A stretch of 14,284 nucleotides of DNA. It comes from an uncultured Bacteroidota bacterium (GTDB lineage: Bacteria; Bacteroidota; Bacteroidia; Chitinophagales; Chitinophagaceae). The DNA is taken from the NCBI GenBank assembly GCA_903929655.1, contig CAIYVS010000749.1, positions 1 to 14,284 of the forward strand. The letters are read 5' to 3'. Shown here piece after piece: positions 5,674 to 14,284 of this stretch. Both the position numbers and the translations under genes were made by a program. The notes below the pieces were generated by a model. That model did no database searches and was not told the DNA's origin. It saw only the letters and a list, made by a program, of their open reading frames with translations. Positions within the stretch are counted from its first letter, which is position 1; every line of letters starts with the position of its first letter.

Positions 5674-8331
5674 ATGAATTTGGGAAGGGCTTTTATTATT
5701 GTATTCCTTGTGGCTTTTTTATACCCTTTGGGCCCTTTGTTTGCACAAACAAAGGACTCCGTAAAAGAAGCCACCGATACAAGCCTTCACATTGCAGATT
5801 CTAATTTGCAGCGGCTTGTTTCTGCAAGAGACAGTATACAAAACGATTCCTTATCAAAATCTGAAGCAAAAGTGCCTGTTCAACGCAGGAGCGGCGCCTA
5901 TGTTATAAAGGGCAAAGTACGCGATAAAAATACAGGCGAGGGCATTCCTTTTGCAACCGTATTTTTTCCCCATTCACCCCTGGGCACGGCTGCAGATATA
6001 GACGGTAATTTCATTATTAAAACTAATTCCTTACCTAATGATACATTCAGGGCCCAGGCTATCGGGTACGACAATGGAAACCGTATACTGAATAAAAAGC
6101 TACGTGATTTTAATTTTATAATAGAACTGGAGCGTTCCAGCAGTCAATTGAACGAAGTAGTGATACATGCAGGCGAAGACCCCGCGCTGGTACTGCTCAA
6201 AAACATCATCAAACGAAAACCTGTTAATAATCCCGACCGCACTCAAAACTATAGCTACCTGGCCCATAACAAACTGGAGGTAGACATGGCCAGGATGTCG
6301 AAAGAGGAATTTGAAAAAATACCCTGGCTTAAAAATTATAGTTTTATTTTTAAAAACCTCGATACTACTTCTGAAGACAGGCCCTTTCTGCCTTTATACA
6401 TGACCGAGTCTTTGTCCGATTATTATTTTCAACGAAATCCAAGGAAACAAAGGGAGTTCATTAAGGCCCGCCTGATGAAAGGCATCCAGAATGAAAGTAT
6501 CACCCAATTTATGGGTACCGCGTATCAGAATATCAATACTTACGATAATTTCATACCTGTATTTGATAAACGGTTTGTGAGCCCTATAAGCAATGAGGGC
6601 GCATTTTATTATAAGTACACTATTAAGGATACAGAAGTGGCTTACAATCACCGTATCATACTGGTGCAGTTCAGCCCCAAACGGCAGGGCGAAAATTGTT
6701 TTTATGGAGATTTTTGGGTGGTGGATACCGTATTTGCTTTGCAAAGAGTGACGATGGAAGTACCCAAACTGGCAAACATAAACTGGGTAAACCGGCTTAG
6801 CCTCTACCAGGAATTTGCACCGGTGAACGATTCCTTATGGTTCTGTATAAAAGATAAATTCATTGTTGATTTTAACCCGCCTTACGGAAAAAACCTGCCG
6901 GGAATGGTAGGCCGGAAAACAACATTGTATCATAACATAATTGTAGACGACACCTCTATTACAAATGTGCTGGATGATAAAAGATGGAAGATGGACGTAA
7001 TTGTGGAGGATTCAGTAAAAGACAAAGGCGAACAATGGTGGGAAAACTACCGGCCTGACTCCCTGAGCAAAAATGAAAAGGCAATTTATAAAATGGTGGA
7101 TACCATTAATAATATGCCTTTGACCAAACATTATGAAAATGTAATAAAATTTTTAATAAACGGAACTAAAGACGTGGGACCTATTCAACTGGGACCAGTA
7201 TATGATATCTATAGTACAAATTCCATAGAGGGCAACCGTTTCAGGATATCACTGGGCACACCAGAGAAATTGAAGGATCTGCATTTTACCGGATATCTTG
7301 CCTATGGCGATAAGGACAATATGTTTAAATATGGCTTTACAGGTCTTTGGTTGTTGCGTAAAGCATTCCCCCGCACCTACGTTTACGGAGCCTATACCTA
7401 CGATATAGATCACAGTTCCAACTATTTTGATAAAGTGGGGAACGATAATATTTTCGCTTACCTGTTTCGCAAATCCGGCATACCCTGGAAACTGATTTTT
7501 AAAAATGAATCACTGCTTGAATTTTACAAAGAATACCCAAGCGGTTTTAGCCATAAACTTACATTTGATCACCGGGAACTTACTCCCTACAGCCCCCTGC
7601 CGGGCCCCGAAATTTTTGTAGATAAAAATGGCTTGCCCAGTAATACTGTAGTAAACACAGAAGGAGCCTTGTCATTGCGTTATGCCTACAAAGAAAAATT
7701 TTATGAAGGAAAATACCTGCGCGTAAGCCTGGGCAGCAAATATCCCATCGTGCAGTTGCAATTTGCATCGGGCCTGAAAGATATCTGGAACAGCGCATAT
7801 AATTATCAAAGACTTAATTTCTCGGTGTCAGACTGGGCGCCATTGCCTCATTTGGGCACCATCCGCTACACCGTTTTTGGAGGAAAATATTTTGGCACAT
7901 TGCCGTATCCATTGTTGGAAATAGTGCCGGGCAACGAATATCATTTTTATAATGCACATGCTTTTGAGATGATGAATAAATATGAGTTCATTGCCGATCA
8001 GTATGCGGGCTTTCTCTTTGAGCATAATATTGGTAGTGGTATATTCAGGTATATACCCTTGTTGAAGAAAGCAAAACTGCGCCAGTTGTGGACAGCAAAA
8101 GGTATTATCGGATCTCTGAGCAATGATAACAAAGAACTGAATTTTACCCAGAACACTTACCAGTTCCGTTCATTAGAGGGAAATCCTTATGTGGAACTGG
8201 GAACAGGGGTAGCTAATATTCTCGAAATGTTCCGCGTGGATTTTGTATGGAGAGTTACGCCCAAATTAACAGCCCAGGAGTCTAAGTCCAGTTATTTCGG
8301 TGTCTTCATTGGCTTCCAGTTGGGCTTTTAA
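5674..8331 (+). CDS. DUF5686 outer-membrane protein with CarboxypepD_reg-like domain
   Basis: Starting at the ATG at 5674, the 885-residue protein begins with a signal peptide (FIIVFLVAFLYPLGPLFA, cleavage probably before Q25). A carboxypeptidase-regulatory-like Ig fold at about 77-165 contains GKVRDKNTGEGIPFATV and ends in the usual LNEVVI, as in TonB-dependent receptors. The remainder fits the DUF5686 family and the C-terminus (FGVFIGFQLGF) ends in phenylalanine with alternating hydrophobics, as outer-membrane beta-barrels do. An upstream in-frame TTG (5656) exists but would place six polar and aromatic residues before the signal peptide, so it is rejected. Function is unknown in the family; no SusC/SusD pair or substrate gene lies beside it. 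Its stop codon overlaps the bcp stop through TTAA. Confidence 0.9.
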   Translation: MNLGRAFIIVFLVAFLYPLGPLFAQTKDSVKEATDTSLHIADSNLQRLVSARDSIQNDSLSKSEAKVPVQRRSGAYVIKGKVRDKNTGEGIPFATVFFPHSPLGTAADIDGNFIIKTNSLPNDTFRAQAIGYDNGNRILNKKLRDFNFIIELERSSSQLNEVVIHAGEDPALVLLKNIIKRKPVNNPDRTQNYSYLAHNKLEVDMARMSKEEFEKIPWLKNYSFIFKNLDTTSEDRPFLPLYMTESLSDYYFQRNPRKQREFIKARLMKGIQNESITQFMGTAYQNINTYDNFIPVFDKRFVSPISNEGAFYYKYTIKDTEVAYNHRIILVQFSPKRQGENCFYGDFWVVDTVFALQRVTMEVPKLANINWVNRLSLYQEFAPVNDSLWFCIKDKFIVDFNPPYGKNLPGMVGRKTTLYHNIIVDDTSITNVLDDKRWKMDVIVEDSVKDKGEQWWENYRPDSLSKNEKAIYKMVDTINNMPLTKHYENVIKFLINGTKDVGPIQLGPVYDIYSTNSIEGNRFRISLGTPEKLKDLHFTGYLAYGDKDNMFKYGFTGLWLLRKAFPRTYVYGAYTYDIDHSSNYFDKVGNDNIFAYLFRKSGIPWKLIFKNESLLEFYKEYPSGFSHKLTFDHRELTPYSPLPGPEIFVDKNGLPSNTVVNTEGALSLRYAYKEKFYEGKYLRVSLGSKYPIVQLQFASGLKDIWNSAYNYQRLNFSVSDWAPLPHLGTIRYTVFGGKYFGTLPYPLLEIVPGNEYHFYNAHAFEMMNKYEFIADQYAGFLFEHNIGSGIFRYIPLLKKAKLRQLWTAKGIIGSLSNDNKELNFTQNTYQFRSLEGNPYVELGTGVANILEMFRVDFVWRVTPKLTAQESKSSYFGVFIGFQLGF

Positions 8332-8789
8332 AGGCCCCAAACCTGCAATATCTGTTCTGTGTGGCTTTTGGATTTTACCTTTTCTATGATATGGTCGATC
8401 TTGCCTTTTTCATTAATGAGAAAAGTGGTACGCAGGATGCCCATGTAAGTAACTCCGAAAAGTTTTTTCTGTGCCCACACACCATAAGCGTTTGCAATTG
8501 TTTTGCCGGCATCTGCAACAAGCGTAAAAGGCAGGCTGAATTTATTTTGAAATTTGCGATGGCTTTTTTCATCATCAGGGCTAATGCCTAAAACAACGAT
8601 GCCTTTCTTTTTCAGCAGCGAAAAATTATCCCTGATATTGCATGCTTCGTTGGTGCAGGTTGGGGTATCATCAGCTGGATAGAAATACATCACTACCTTC
8701 CGGCCCTTGAAATCCTTCAGGGATATTTTGTTGCCGTCCTGGTCTGTTGCTGTAAAATCCGGGGCCTTGTCTCCTTCTTTAAGTGTCAT
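8328..8789 (-). CDS. bcp: Thioredoxin-dependent peroxiredoxin, BCP/PrxQ type
   Basis: This 153-residue cytoplasmic enzyme reduces hydrogen peroxide and alkyl hydroperoxides using thioredoxin. The peroxidatic cysteine is C45 in YPADDTPTCTNEAC, with the resolving C50 five residues on, the PrxQ arrangement; R122 (LRTTFLI) lies in the position of the conserved active-site arginine. The usual BCP motif is DTPGCT, so T44 for glycine is a small variation. Length is normal. The start ATG is 5 nt from the stop of the M23 peptidase gene upstream, so the two are probably cotranscribed, with bcp second. No SD sequence is visible in the junction. The 3' end meets the DUF5686 gene tail to tail. Confidence 0.95.
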   Translation of the reverse strand: MTLKEGDKAPDFTATDQDGNKISLKDFKGRKVVMYFYPADDTPTCTNEACNIRDNFSLLKKKGIVVLGISPDDEKSHRKFQNKFSLPFTLVADAGKTIANAYGVWAQKKLFGVTYMGILRTTFLINEKGKIDHIIEKVKSKSHTEQILQVWGL

Positions 8790-8794
8790 GATCT

Positions 8795-10507
8795 TTAGCG
8801 TATAAATGTGTAATGTACTGTTTGTGTATTATTGTTCTCATCGCTGGCGGTAAATATCAGCTCGTGTTTTCCTTTTGGGCAGTGTTCATCAAAATTGTAA
8901 AAGAAGGAATCATCATGCTGCTCAAAACATACCCATTTGCCGTCTATTTCGCCGCGGTAATGCTTTACCGATGTGAGCTCGTCTTTTACAGTAAATAATA
9001 CCTGGCTTGCCTTGCTCATATCAGCCCCGTTTTTCATGGTCGATTTTATTTGTGGCGCTGTGGTATCTGCAACAAGCCAGTAAGTGCCAAAATTACGTAC
9101 TGATGCTTTATACCATCCCTTATCGGCAGGCCATGCTGCTTTGCCACTGGTGTCTTTCCCGTCTGTGTACATCAGGGCAATTTTATCATGAAGGTCGAAA
9201 GGAATTACTTTGTTGGGTTTGATCTTTAGTTCGAAAGAATGATGAACAGGAACATAAGAATGGTGCAGCATGAAAATTTCAGAATAGGCATCCGGCGTTG
9301 GTTTCTTATCAAATCTGAAACAAATGTCATCATATAGTGTCTCATGATCTAAACTGAACATAACATTTTCTTTTATAAAACTGTTATTTTGGTTCGTTTT
9401 AAAAAGGCTACAATCATTGGGTACAGGAGTGGCATAAGGCTCAGGGTATTTGAGATAAAAAGAAACAATAGAAATATTTTGTTTTGCATCTTTTATCTCT
9501 ATACGAATCTTGTATGTTTTCCCTTCTGACAATAGCAATACGCCGTTCCTGGTGTTTAAGTGGTGATAAATATGGTCCAGTTTATTGCCCGGCAGTTTAA
9601 AAAAACATTGCATCCATTTTCCTTCAGTTTCTTTTGTTTTATAATCTGCATAAGCATTAATATACCTGGTCTCTTCATAACCGATATTATCCAGTATAAT
9701 TTCAGATTGAAGGGAATCATCCAGGAATAATTTGGCTGAATAGAATGCCAGCGTATTGGTACTGCCATCCATATAATCGTCAATATTCAATCCAACACCC
9801 GCATCAGCACTATAAGATATTATAGTATCTCTTTTTGGGAAGTACATTTTATTCCGCTTTTGTAATGAGAATATCTGGGGGGATTGTTCGTAAATACTCC
9901 TGTCCATATCATAAATGGCAAGTTCATGTGGTATCGGAGCTTCTTTATCTATAAATGGTAAGCCAAACAATTCCGGGTTCAATGGATGCTCTGTTTTATT
10001 GTCCCGTATTTCAAAATGTAAGTGTGGTGCGGTTGAGCCACCTGTATTACCCGACCAGGCTATCTGTTGCCCCTTTTTTACAGGGAACTGGGAAGCAGTA
10101 AATGAAATATCAATATCCCATTTTTCTTGCTTATACTGTTCATGCCGTAAGTAATTCTGTAGCTCAGGCACGAAATTATTGAGATGTGCATATAGGGTTG
10201 TGTAGCCATTAGGGTGCGTGATATAAATGGCATGGCCAAATCCACCCTTATCCATTTTTATGCGCGACACATAGCCTGCTGCAGCAGCATAGACAGACTG
10301 GTTTTCCTCGCCATTTGTTTTAATGTCCATGCCGCTGTGAAAATGCCCCGGCCGGCACTCACCGAAATTGCCGGCTAAAAAAATGGGGATATTCAGCGGG
10401 TTGCGGAAATAGTGTTGCGGATAGGCAGGCATTTCAGAAACTTGTTTCTTTTGTGCATAGCAATACAAGCCCGGTAAACAAAAGAGTAAAATGAATAGTT
10501 GTTTCAT
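8795..10507 (-). CDS. M23-family peptidoglycan metallopeptidase, secreted
   Basis: The 570-residue protein opens with a signal peptide (MKQLFILLFCLPGLYCYA, cleavage before Q19), so it acts in the periplasm. The M23 (LytM/lysostaphin) zinc-peptidase domain spans about 40-185: zinc ligands H57 and D61 in HSGMD, H108 in LYAHL, and H162/H164 in APHLHFE. All are present, so the enzyme should be catalytically competent, cleaving peptidoglycan cross-bridges. Residues 190-570 form a long C-terminal region without recognisable motifs, probably beta-rich. It is common for Bacteroidetes M23 proteins to carry such extensions. The gene is divergent from the membrane-protein gene at 10628 with 120 bp between, and is followed 5 nt later by bcp. 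A weak -7-like box TAGTTTTA lies at 10533-10526 on the minus strand. Confidence 0.92.
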   Translation of the reverse strand: MKQLFILLFCLPGLYCYAQKKQVSEMPAYPQHYFRNPLNIPIFLAGNFGECRPGHFHSGMDIKTNGEENQSVYAAAAGYVSRIKMDKGGFGHAIYITHPNGYTTLYAHLNNFVPELQNYLRHEQYKQEKWDIDISFTASQFPVKKGQQIAWSGNTGGSTAPHLHFEIRDNKTEHPLNPELFGLPFIDKEAPIPHELAIYDMDRSIYEQSPQIFSLQKRNKMYFPKRDTIISYSADAGVGLNIDDYMDGSTNTLAFYSAKLFLDDSLQSEIILDNIGYEETRYINAYADYKTKETEGKWMQCFFKLPGNKLDHIYHHLNTRNGVLLLSEGKTYKIRIEIKDAKQNISIVSFYLKYPEPYATPVPNDCSLFKTNQNNSFIKENVMFSLDHETLYDDICFRFDKKPTPDAYSEIFMLHHSYVPVHHSFELKIKPNKVIPFDLHDKIALMYTDGKDTSGKAAWPADKGWYKASVRNFGTYWLVADTTAPQIKSTMKNGADMSKASQVLFTVKDELTSVKHYRGEIDGKWVCFEQHDDSFFYNFDEHCPKGKHELIFTASDENNNTQTVHYTFIR

Positions 10508-10576
10508 TGAATCCTGCTTCTGGCGTAAAACTAAGGGATATTGGGTATCCTTTATAATTTTTTACAGCAAAGAAGA

Positions 10577-10584
10577 TATATTTG
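10577..10584 (+). promoter_or_regulatory. -7 promoter box for the GT-C-like membrane protein gene
   Basis: TATATTTG matches TAnnTTTG at every fixed position and lies 43 nt before the ATG at 10628. No TTG is found at the usual -33 distance. It sits in the short divergent region shared with the M23 gene. Confidence 0.45.
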
Positions 10585-10627
10585 TCTATAAGTATTGACA
10601 TACTGCTCTTAATGTGTTTATTATAAC

Positions 10628-12313
10628 ATGATCCATATGTGGAAATTATTTTCTAAACTCAGCAATAATTATTATTTTTTTTGCTTTACCTGGATCATAC
10701 TTTACCTGGTTTATCTACCCGCCATACATGCAGGTTTCGTAAGTGATTTTATAGGCTGGCTTTTATACATGAAAAGCCATGGTTTTTGGGATATTATTAA
10801 CCGAAAAGGAATTGATGAAAAGAGCCTTTACCAGCTTACTCAATTCTGCACATATGTTTACTATAAGCTTTTTGGCCTAAACAGTGTTTTATGGCATTTA
10901 CTATTTATAAGTCTGCAGGCATTGAATGCTTTATTACTTTTCATACTCTCGCATAAGCTATTTGAAGATTCAGGTATAAAAAATGCAAAGCTTATTGCAG
11001 CGAGCGGTGTTTTGCTGTTTTGTTTATGCCCGCACATCTCCGAAGTTGTCGTTTGGGAGCCGGCTTATCATTACCTGCAAGGGTTCCTGATCATTTTGGC
11101 CATATTGTTATTGCTTCAGAAATTCCTCCATAAGCAGCAGAAAAAATATGTATGGTTTGCAGCTGGACTGTTTTTTATTTCCTGTTATTCCCTTGAAATA
11201 TTTTATTTAACACCCTGGCTTGTACTCATGTTGATTTTATACTACAAGCTAGCGTTAAAGTTGGATAAACAAGTTTTTAAAAAAGCGCTTCTGTACTTTT
11301 TTGTTCCTATGCTATTGCTGTTTATTTTATACTTTGTTCAATTACATCTCGTATTCGGGTCCTTGATAGCACACATGGATACCTATACAATTAATGAGCC
11401 CCTTAGCAACAGTTTAGGCAAACCTGCAAAATATTTATTCCGGATATTATTCTTAGGGCGGTTTTTCCCAGGTAGTACACGCAATTCGGTTTATGAATTT
11501 TGTGACTCGGGAACAGGAATATTGCTTTTTTATAGTTTCATAGGTATTGCACTTGGCTATATAATTATGCGATTTAAAAGAATGAGCGCAAATGCAAAAG
11601 CTGCAAGTTTCTTATTTATATACGCTTTGTTTACATTAATAATAGTAATTCCACTATGGTTTCAGGATCTGTTTATTGTTGTTAACGACCGCCATCCTTA
11701 TATTACGTATGCCTTCCTTTCGATGTTAATTGCACTTCTTTTCAACTCTATGCCTGGCAGGTATATTGGCTTGTCTTTATTGGGTATATATATCATGATC
11801 AATCTTCGATTTACCATCCAGGAAAACAGGTATTGGATGAAATCATCCCGTATTGTAAGTAAATTGCTAAATACTTTTCCCGATCAGGGTAATAAAGTTG
11901 CATTACTGCTGGACTTGCCCCAAAATATGCAAGGAGTACCTATGATAAGTGCGATGGATGAAGGGGAATTTAAAATAATGCTTCAACAATTTGTTGCAGG
12001 AAGAAATTATGATAATAAGGAGATACTTGATGTAGCCTCTTTCAATACCCTTACTCCGCAAGACGGATCACATGTAACCGTATTAAATGACAGTATGCTC
12101 CGTATAACTGCAAATCAATGGGGTACATGGTGGTGGCATAATGGGAGGGGCTGTATTAACTATGAAAACGAGTATTATAAACTTAGTGTTTCGGATGCTC
12201 ATTTTTATGATCTTACACTTAAGAAAGACCTTGGTATTTATTTATTGCTCTTTCAAACTGCAGGAAACTGGAAAATTGCAGACTGGAATAAGAAAAATAT
12301 TGACCAGTATTAA
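10628..12313 (+). CDS. Multi-spanning membrane protein, putative GT-C glycosyltransferase
   Basis: I do not recognise a named family with certainty. The 561-residue protein has around ten hydrophobic spans in its first 400 residues and then a soluble C-terminal region of about 160 residues. Features recalling GT-C glycosyltransferases are an acidic residue in the first external loop (GFVSD, D40), WEP at 143-145, and NDRHPY at 353-358 followed by a hydrophobic helix, comparable to the DRY/ERY-type motif of GT39- and TMTC-like enzymes. If so, it would move a sugar from a polyprenyl-phosphate donor on the periplasmic face. The C-terminal part contains the unusual WGTWWWHNGRGC (498-509). The start could be ATG 10628 or 10637. 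The gene is more AT-rich than its neighbours and faces recO tail to tail with 13 nt between. An O-antigen polymerase-type function is an alternative. Confidence 0.7.
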   Translation: MIHMWKLFSKLSNNYYFFCFTWIILYLVYLPAIHAGFVSDFIGWLLYMKSHGFWDIINRKGIDEKSLYQLTQFCTYVYYKLFGLNSVLWHLLFISLQALNALLLFILSHKLFEDSGIKNAKLIAASGVLLFCLCPHISEVVVWEPAYHYLQGFLIILAILLLLQKFLHKQQKKYVWFAAGLFFISCYSLEIFYLTPWLVLMLILYYKLALKLDKQVFKKALLYFFVPMLLLFILYFVQLHLVFGSLIAHMDTYTINEPLSNSLGKPAKYLFRILFLGRFFPGSTRNSVYEFCDSGTGILLFYSFIGIALGYIIMRFKRMSANAKAASFLFIYALFTLIIVIPLWFQDLFIVVNDRHPYITYAFLSMLIALLFNSMPGRYIGLSLLGIYIMINLRFTIQENRYWMKSSRIVSKLLNTFPDQGNKVALLLDLPQNMQGVPMISAMDEGEFKIMLQQFVAGRNYDNKEILDVASFNTLTPQDGSHVTVLNDSMLRITANQWGTWWWHNGRGCINYENEYYKLSVSDAHFYDLTLKKDLGIYLLLFQTAGNWKIADWNKKNIDQY

Positions 12314-12326
12314 GACAATGAAGTAT

Positions 12327-13061
12327 TTAATGCAAAATAGTCTGCAGTACTTCCAATGATTTTATTTTGCCAAGGTGTTGCGTATGTTGGTGAAGAAATT
12401 CAATATGCCAGTCTATAAGCCGGTAACGCATGTCTGAGTTCATATTTACCCGGCTTAATTCAGAGAACTGGTTTGTTTGTAACAATTCAGCTAGTGCCTT
12501 ACTATCTTCATCACTTACAAAAGGCCTGCTTGCTGGCGGGTGAGATGTGAAGCCGCCTTCCTGAAGGCTTAGGTGCATCGTTTCCGGGCTGTATTCCCCT
12601 TTTATTGAATAACCTAATAGATCGCTGCAACGAATGATGAAATAAAGCGGGAAATTGGCGATACTGTTTAAGGGCATTTTATCCAGTTGCATTAAATAGT
12701 CGAATGCAAAATCAAACAATTCCGGCATGATAGCCTGCTCTGGTAAAAGCCGCAGTAGCAATTCTGCTGAGAACATAGCAATGCTGTTTTTTACTACTTC
12801 TTCCTGTAGCGAGGTATAGAGGTATGCCGGCTGAAACTCCCTGATGCGTTGAAGATTTTGTTGAGGGCGCTGGTACACCACAAGGTCCAGGAGGGAGGCA
12901 GCCTGCAAAAGGCCCGAACGGTTATTTTTAACTTTGGTGCTTCGCACGCCTTGCACCATATAACTTTGTATGCCGAAGGATGAAGTGAATATGGTACTTA
13001 TCAGGCTGCTCTCTCCATACTTTACAGATCGTAATACAATTCCTTTGGTTTTTTGTAACAT
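12327..13061 (-). CDS. recO: DNA repair protein RecO
   Basis: The 244-residue product is RecO, which works with RecR (and RecF) to load RecA onto SSB-coated single-stranded DNA at gaps. The N-terminal OB-fold is recognisable from TKGIVLRSVKYGESSLI (5-21) and FGIQSYMVQGVRS (29-41); the rest is the helical domain. No CxxC zinc-finger pairs are present, unlike in some RecO proteins; only one cysteine is visible. The start is ATG at 13061, one nucleotide after the stop of the PorZ-like gene, so translation is probably coupled to that gene in a shared transcript. No internal promoter was seen. The 3' end converges with the membrane-protein gene. Confidence 0.92.
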   Translation of the reverse strand: MLQKTKGIVLRSVKYGESSLISTIFTSSFGIQSYMVQGVRSTKVKNNRSGLLQAASLLDLVVYQRPQQNLQRIREFQPAYLYTSLQEEVVKNSIAMFSAELLLRLLPEQAIMPELFDFAFDYLMQLDKMPLNSIANFPLYFIIRCSDLLGYSIKGEYSPETMHLSLQEGGFTSHPPASRPFVSDEDSKALAELLQTNQFSELSRVNMNSDMRYRLIDWHIEFLHQHTQHLGKIKSLEVLQTILH

Positions 13062-13062
13062 A

Positions 13063-14284
13063 CTAATTTATAAAAACCATCTTGCTTACATTGGTCTGGC
13101 TGCCATCTTTGTTTGTAATAAAAACAAGATATACGCCAGACTGTGGCCTGTGACCTGTATAATCCATACCACTCCATATTGCCTGGCCACCAAGCGCAGT
13201 GGTTCGGTAAACAAGCTGCCCCGATATATCGGTGATACGCACATCTGCATTATCTACAAGACCTTTGATGGCAATTGTACCTTTATAGCCGCTGGGTACA
13301 GGATTGGGGAAACAAAGCACATTGCTATTGCTTGTTCCACCTTCTGTGGCAGTACCTCTGAAACTAACCAGGCCGCGTTGGGTGCCTATATAAACATCCC
13401 CTGTCACAGGGTCTACCGTTATTTTTTGTACCAGGTTGGTAGGCAATGGGCTGTTATCAACTGTAAAGCGGTATAATATGCTGATCGGTTCGCTTGCCGA
13501 AAGCAGCCATACACCATTATCTGTCCCAATCCATTTTCTGTTAGCGCCGTCAATAGCGATGGTTCGTATGTTTTCTCCAACGAAAAGATAATTTGCAAAA
13601 GAATCGAACTGTTCTATCGGGATGCTGACCTGCGTTTGTGTAATATCTGATTGATTACTGATGGTGGCAATTCCGTTATCAGTACCAACCCATATATTAC
13701 CGTTTTTATCCTTTGCAATACTTTCTGTGTTATTACTAGGCAAACCCTGGTTTATCTGCAGATACTTATCGTCGGACGTATTGTCAATGGTATTATTATA
13801 ATCATAAACAATAAGACCACCTCCGGCGGGTAGCAAATACCATATATGGTTGTAATCATCGGAAATGACACGACCGGCATCATTATGAACATTCGCATTA
13901 TCTATAGTGGGCATAGGCATTAATTGCAGCCAGTTGCCATTTGCAGGCTTCGTTACCAATTCATGTGTACCTCCATTAACCGTGGCAAAAAGATTATTTT
14001 CATTGTCAAAAGTAAGTCCCATAACTTCATACCAAGTGGGGTTATTGATACTTTCATCTATAATTGAATTCTGTTTAAACACCTTGCCGGACAGGTCTGG
14101 ATTAATGACAACAAGGCCACTCTCGAATGAACCTGCATATACTGTGCCATTGAGCTGATCCTTAGTAATAGCAACAAAATCTAATACGGTATCTCCAAAC
14201 ATACTATTATTATAGGTTGGATAATTATACCAGGTATCATTTTTGAAATTAGAAATGCCATATTTATTGGAACTTGGCGTGCCA
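13063..14284 (-). CDS. porZ: PorZ-like beta-propeller protein with type IX sorting domain (5' truncated)
   Basis: The frame stays open from its TAG at 13063-13065 to the window edge, giving about 407 C-terminal residues; an internal ATG at 14202 is not the start, since the upstream codons (WYNYPTYNNS) read on as the same propeller. Repeated blades carry NIWVGTDNGIA, RKWIGTDNGVW and DVYIGTQRGLV, the pattern of two-component-regulator propellers. The end is a secretion sorting domain: CFPNPVPSGYKG, then DVRITDISGQLVYRT, SGVYLVFITN and VSKMVFIN. Propeller plus this domain fits PorZ, the type IX secretion component that binds anionic LPS on the cell surface and supports the PorU sortase. Another propeller protein with a sorting domain is the main alternative. 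recO follows by one nucleotide. Confidence 0.75.
   Translation of the reverse strand, partial: GTPSSNKYGISNFKNDTWYNYPTYNNSMFGDTVLDFVAITKDQLNGTVYAGSFESGLVVINPDLSGKVFKQNSIIDESINNPTWYEVMGLTFDNENNLFATVNGGTHELVTKPANGNWLQLMPMPTIDNANVHNDAGRVISDDYNHIWYLLPAGGGLIVYDYNNTIDNTSDDKYLQINQGLPSNNTESIAKDKNGNIWVGTDNGIATISNQSDITQTQVSIPIEQFDSFANYLFVGENIRTIAIDGANRKWIGTDNGVWLLSASEPISILYRFTVDNSPLPTNLVQKITVDPVTGDVYIGTQRGLVSFRGTATEGGTSNSNVLCFPNPVPSGYKGTIAIKGLVDNADVRITDISGQLVYRTTALGGQAIWSGMDYTGHRPQSGVYLVFITNKDGSQTNVSKMVFIN

Noticed and set aside
8795..8998. Small plus-strand open frames within the M23 gene
   Set aside because: They are antisense shadows of a gene with signal peptide and complete M23 zinc ligands.
12970..13476. 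168-residue plus-strand open frame over recO and the PorZ-like gene
   Set aside because: It lies antisense to two well-supported genes, spans their junction, and its translation shows no recognisable family or sensible composition.
13063..14202. PorZ-like gene starting at the ATG at 14202
   Set aside because: Codons upstream of this ATG remain open to the window edge and continue propeller-like sequence, so the ATG is internal and the gene is truncated by the window.
1..14284. Defence island, CRISPR array, prophage or insertion sequence
   Set aside because: Apart from one toxin-antitoxin pair there are no nucleases, transposases, integrases, regularly spaced repeats or terminal inverted repeats in the window.

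Overview
The window looks like chromosome from a Bacteroidota (Bacteroidetes), most likely a Chitinophagaceae-type sphingobacterial relative. The reasons are a C-terminal type IX secretion sorting domain, a DUF5686/CarboxypepD_reg outer-membrane protein, a cytoplasmic oxoacid:ferredoxin oxidoreductase beta subunit of the Bacteroidetes form, absence of clear Shine-Dalgarno sequences, and several -7 promoter boxes of the TAnnTTTG type. No rRNA, tRNA, CRISPR array, insertion sequence or phage gene was seen.

Layout. A 5'-terminal fragment of an unrecognised minus-strand gene (1-127) is divergent from korB (423-1472, +), which ends in a strong intrinsic terminator. Next come a Wzx/MATE-like polysaccharide flippase (1591-3096, +, TTG start) and a HigBA-type toxin-antitoxin pair (3294-4080, +) preceded by an inverted repeat at its promoter. 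An AraC-family regulator (4077-4931, -) converges on the antitoxin with a 4-bp TTAA overlap, and a YkgJ-type cysteine-cluster protein (5010-5510, -) lies upstream of it. A large DUF5686 outer-membrane protein (5674-8331, +) converges on bcp peroxiredoxin (8328-8789, -), again overlapping by TTAA. bcp lies 5 nt behind an M23 peptidase gene (8795-10507, -). A divergent multi-spanning membrane protein, possibly a GT-C glycosyltransferase (10628-12313, +), faces recO (12327-13061, -). recO follows by 1 nt a 5'-truncated PorZ-like beta-propeller protein (13063 to the window edge, -).

How the genes relate. Most are single-gene or two-gene units with housekeeping or envelope roles. Envelope genes dominate: flippase, DUF5686 outer-membrane protein, M23 endopeptidase, putative GT-C enzyme and PorZ. 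PorZ in the type IX system is known to recognise anionic LPS, so a nearby flippase and putative glycosyltransferase are suggestive, but nothing in the sequence ties them into one pathway. I do not see a convincing undescribed multi-gene system. The most open questions are the 561-residue membrane protein, the korB gene without a neighbouring alpha subunit, and the control region of the toxin-antitoxin pair.
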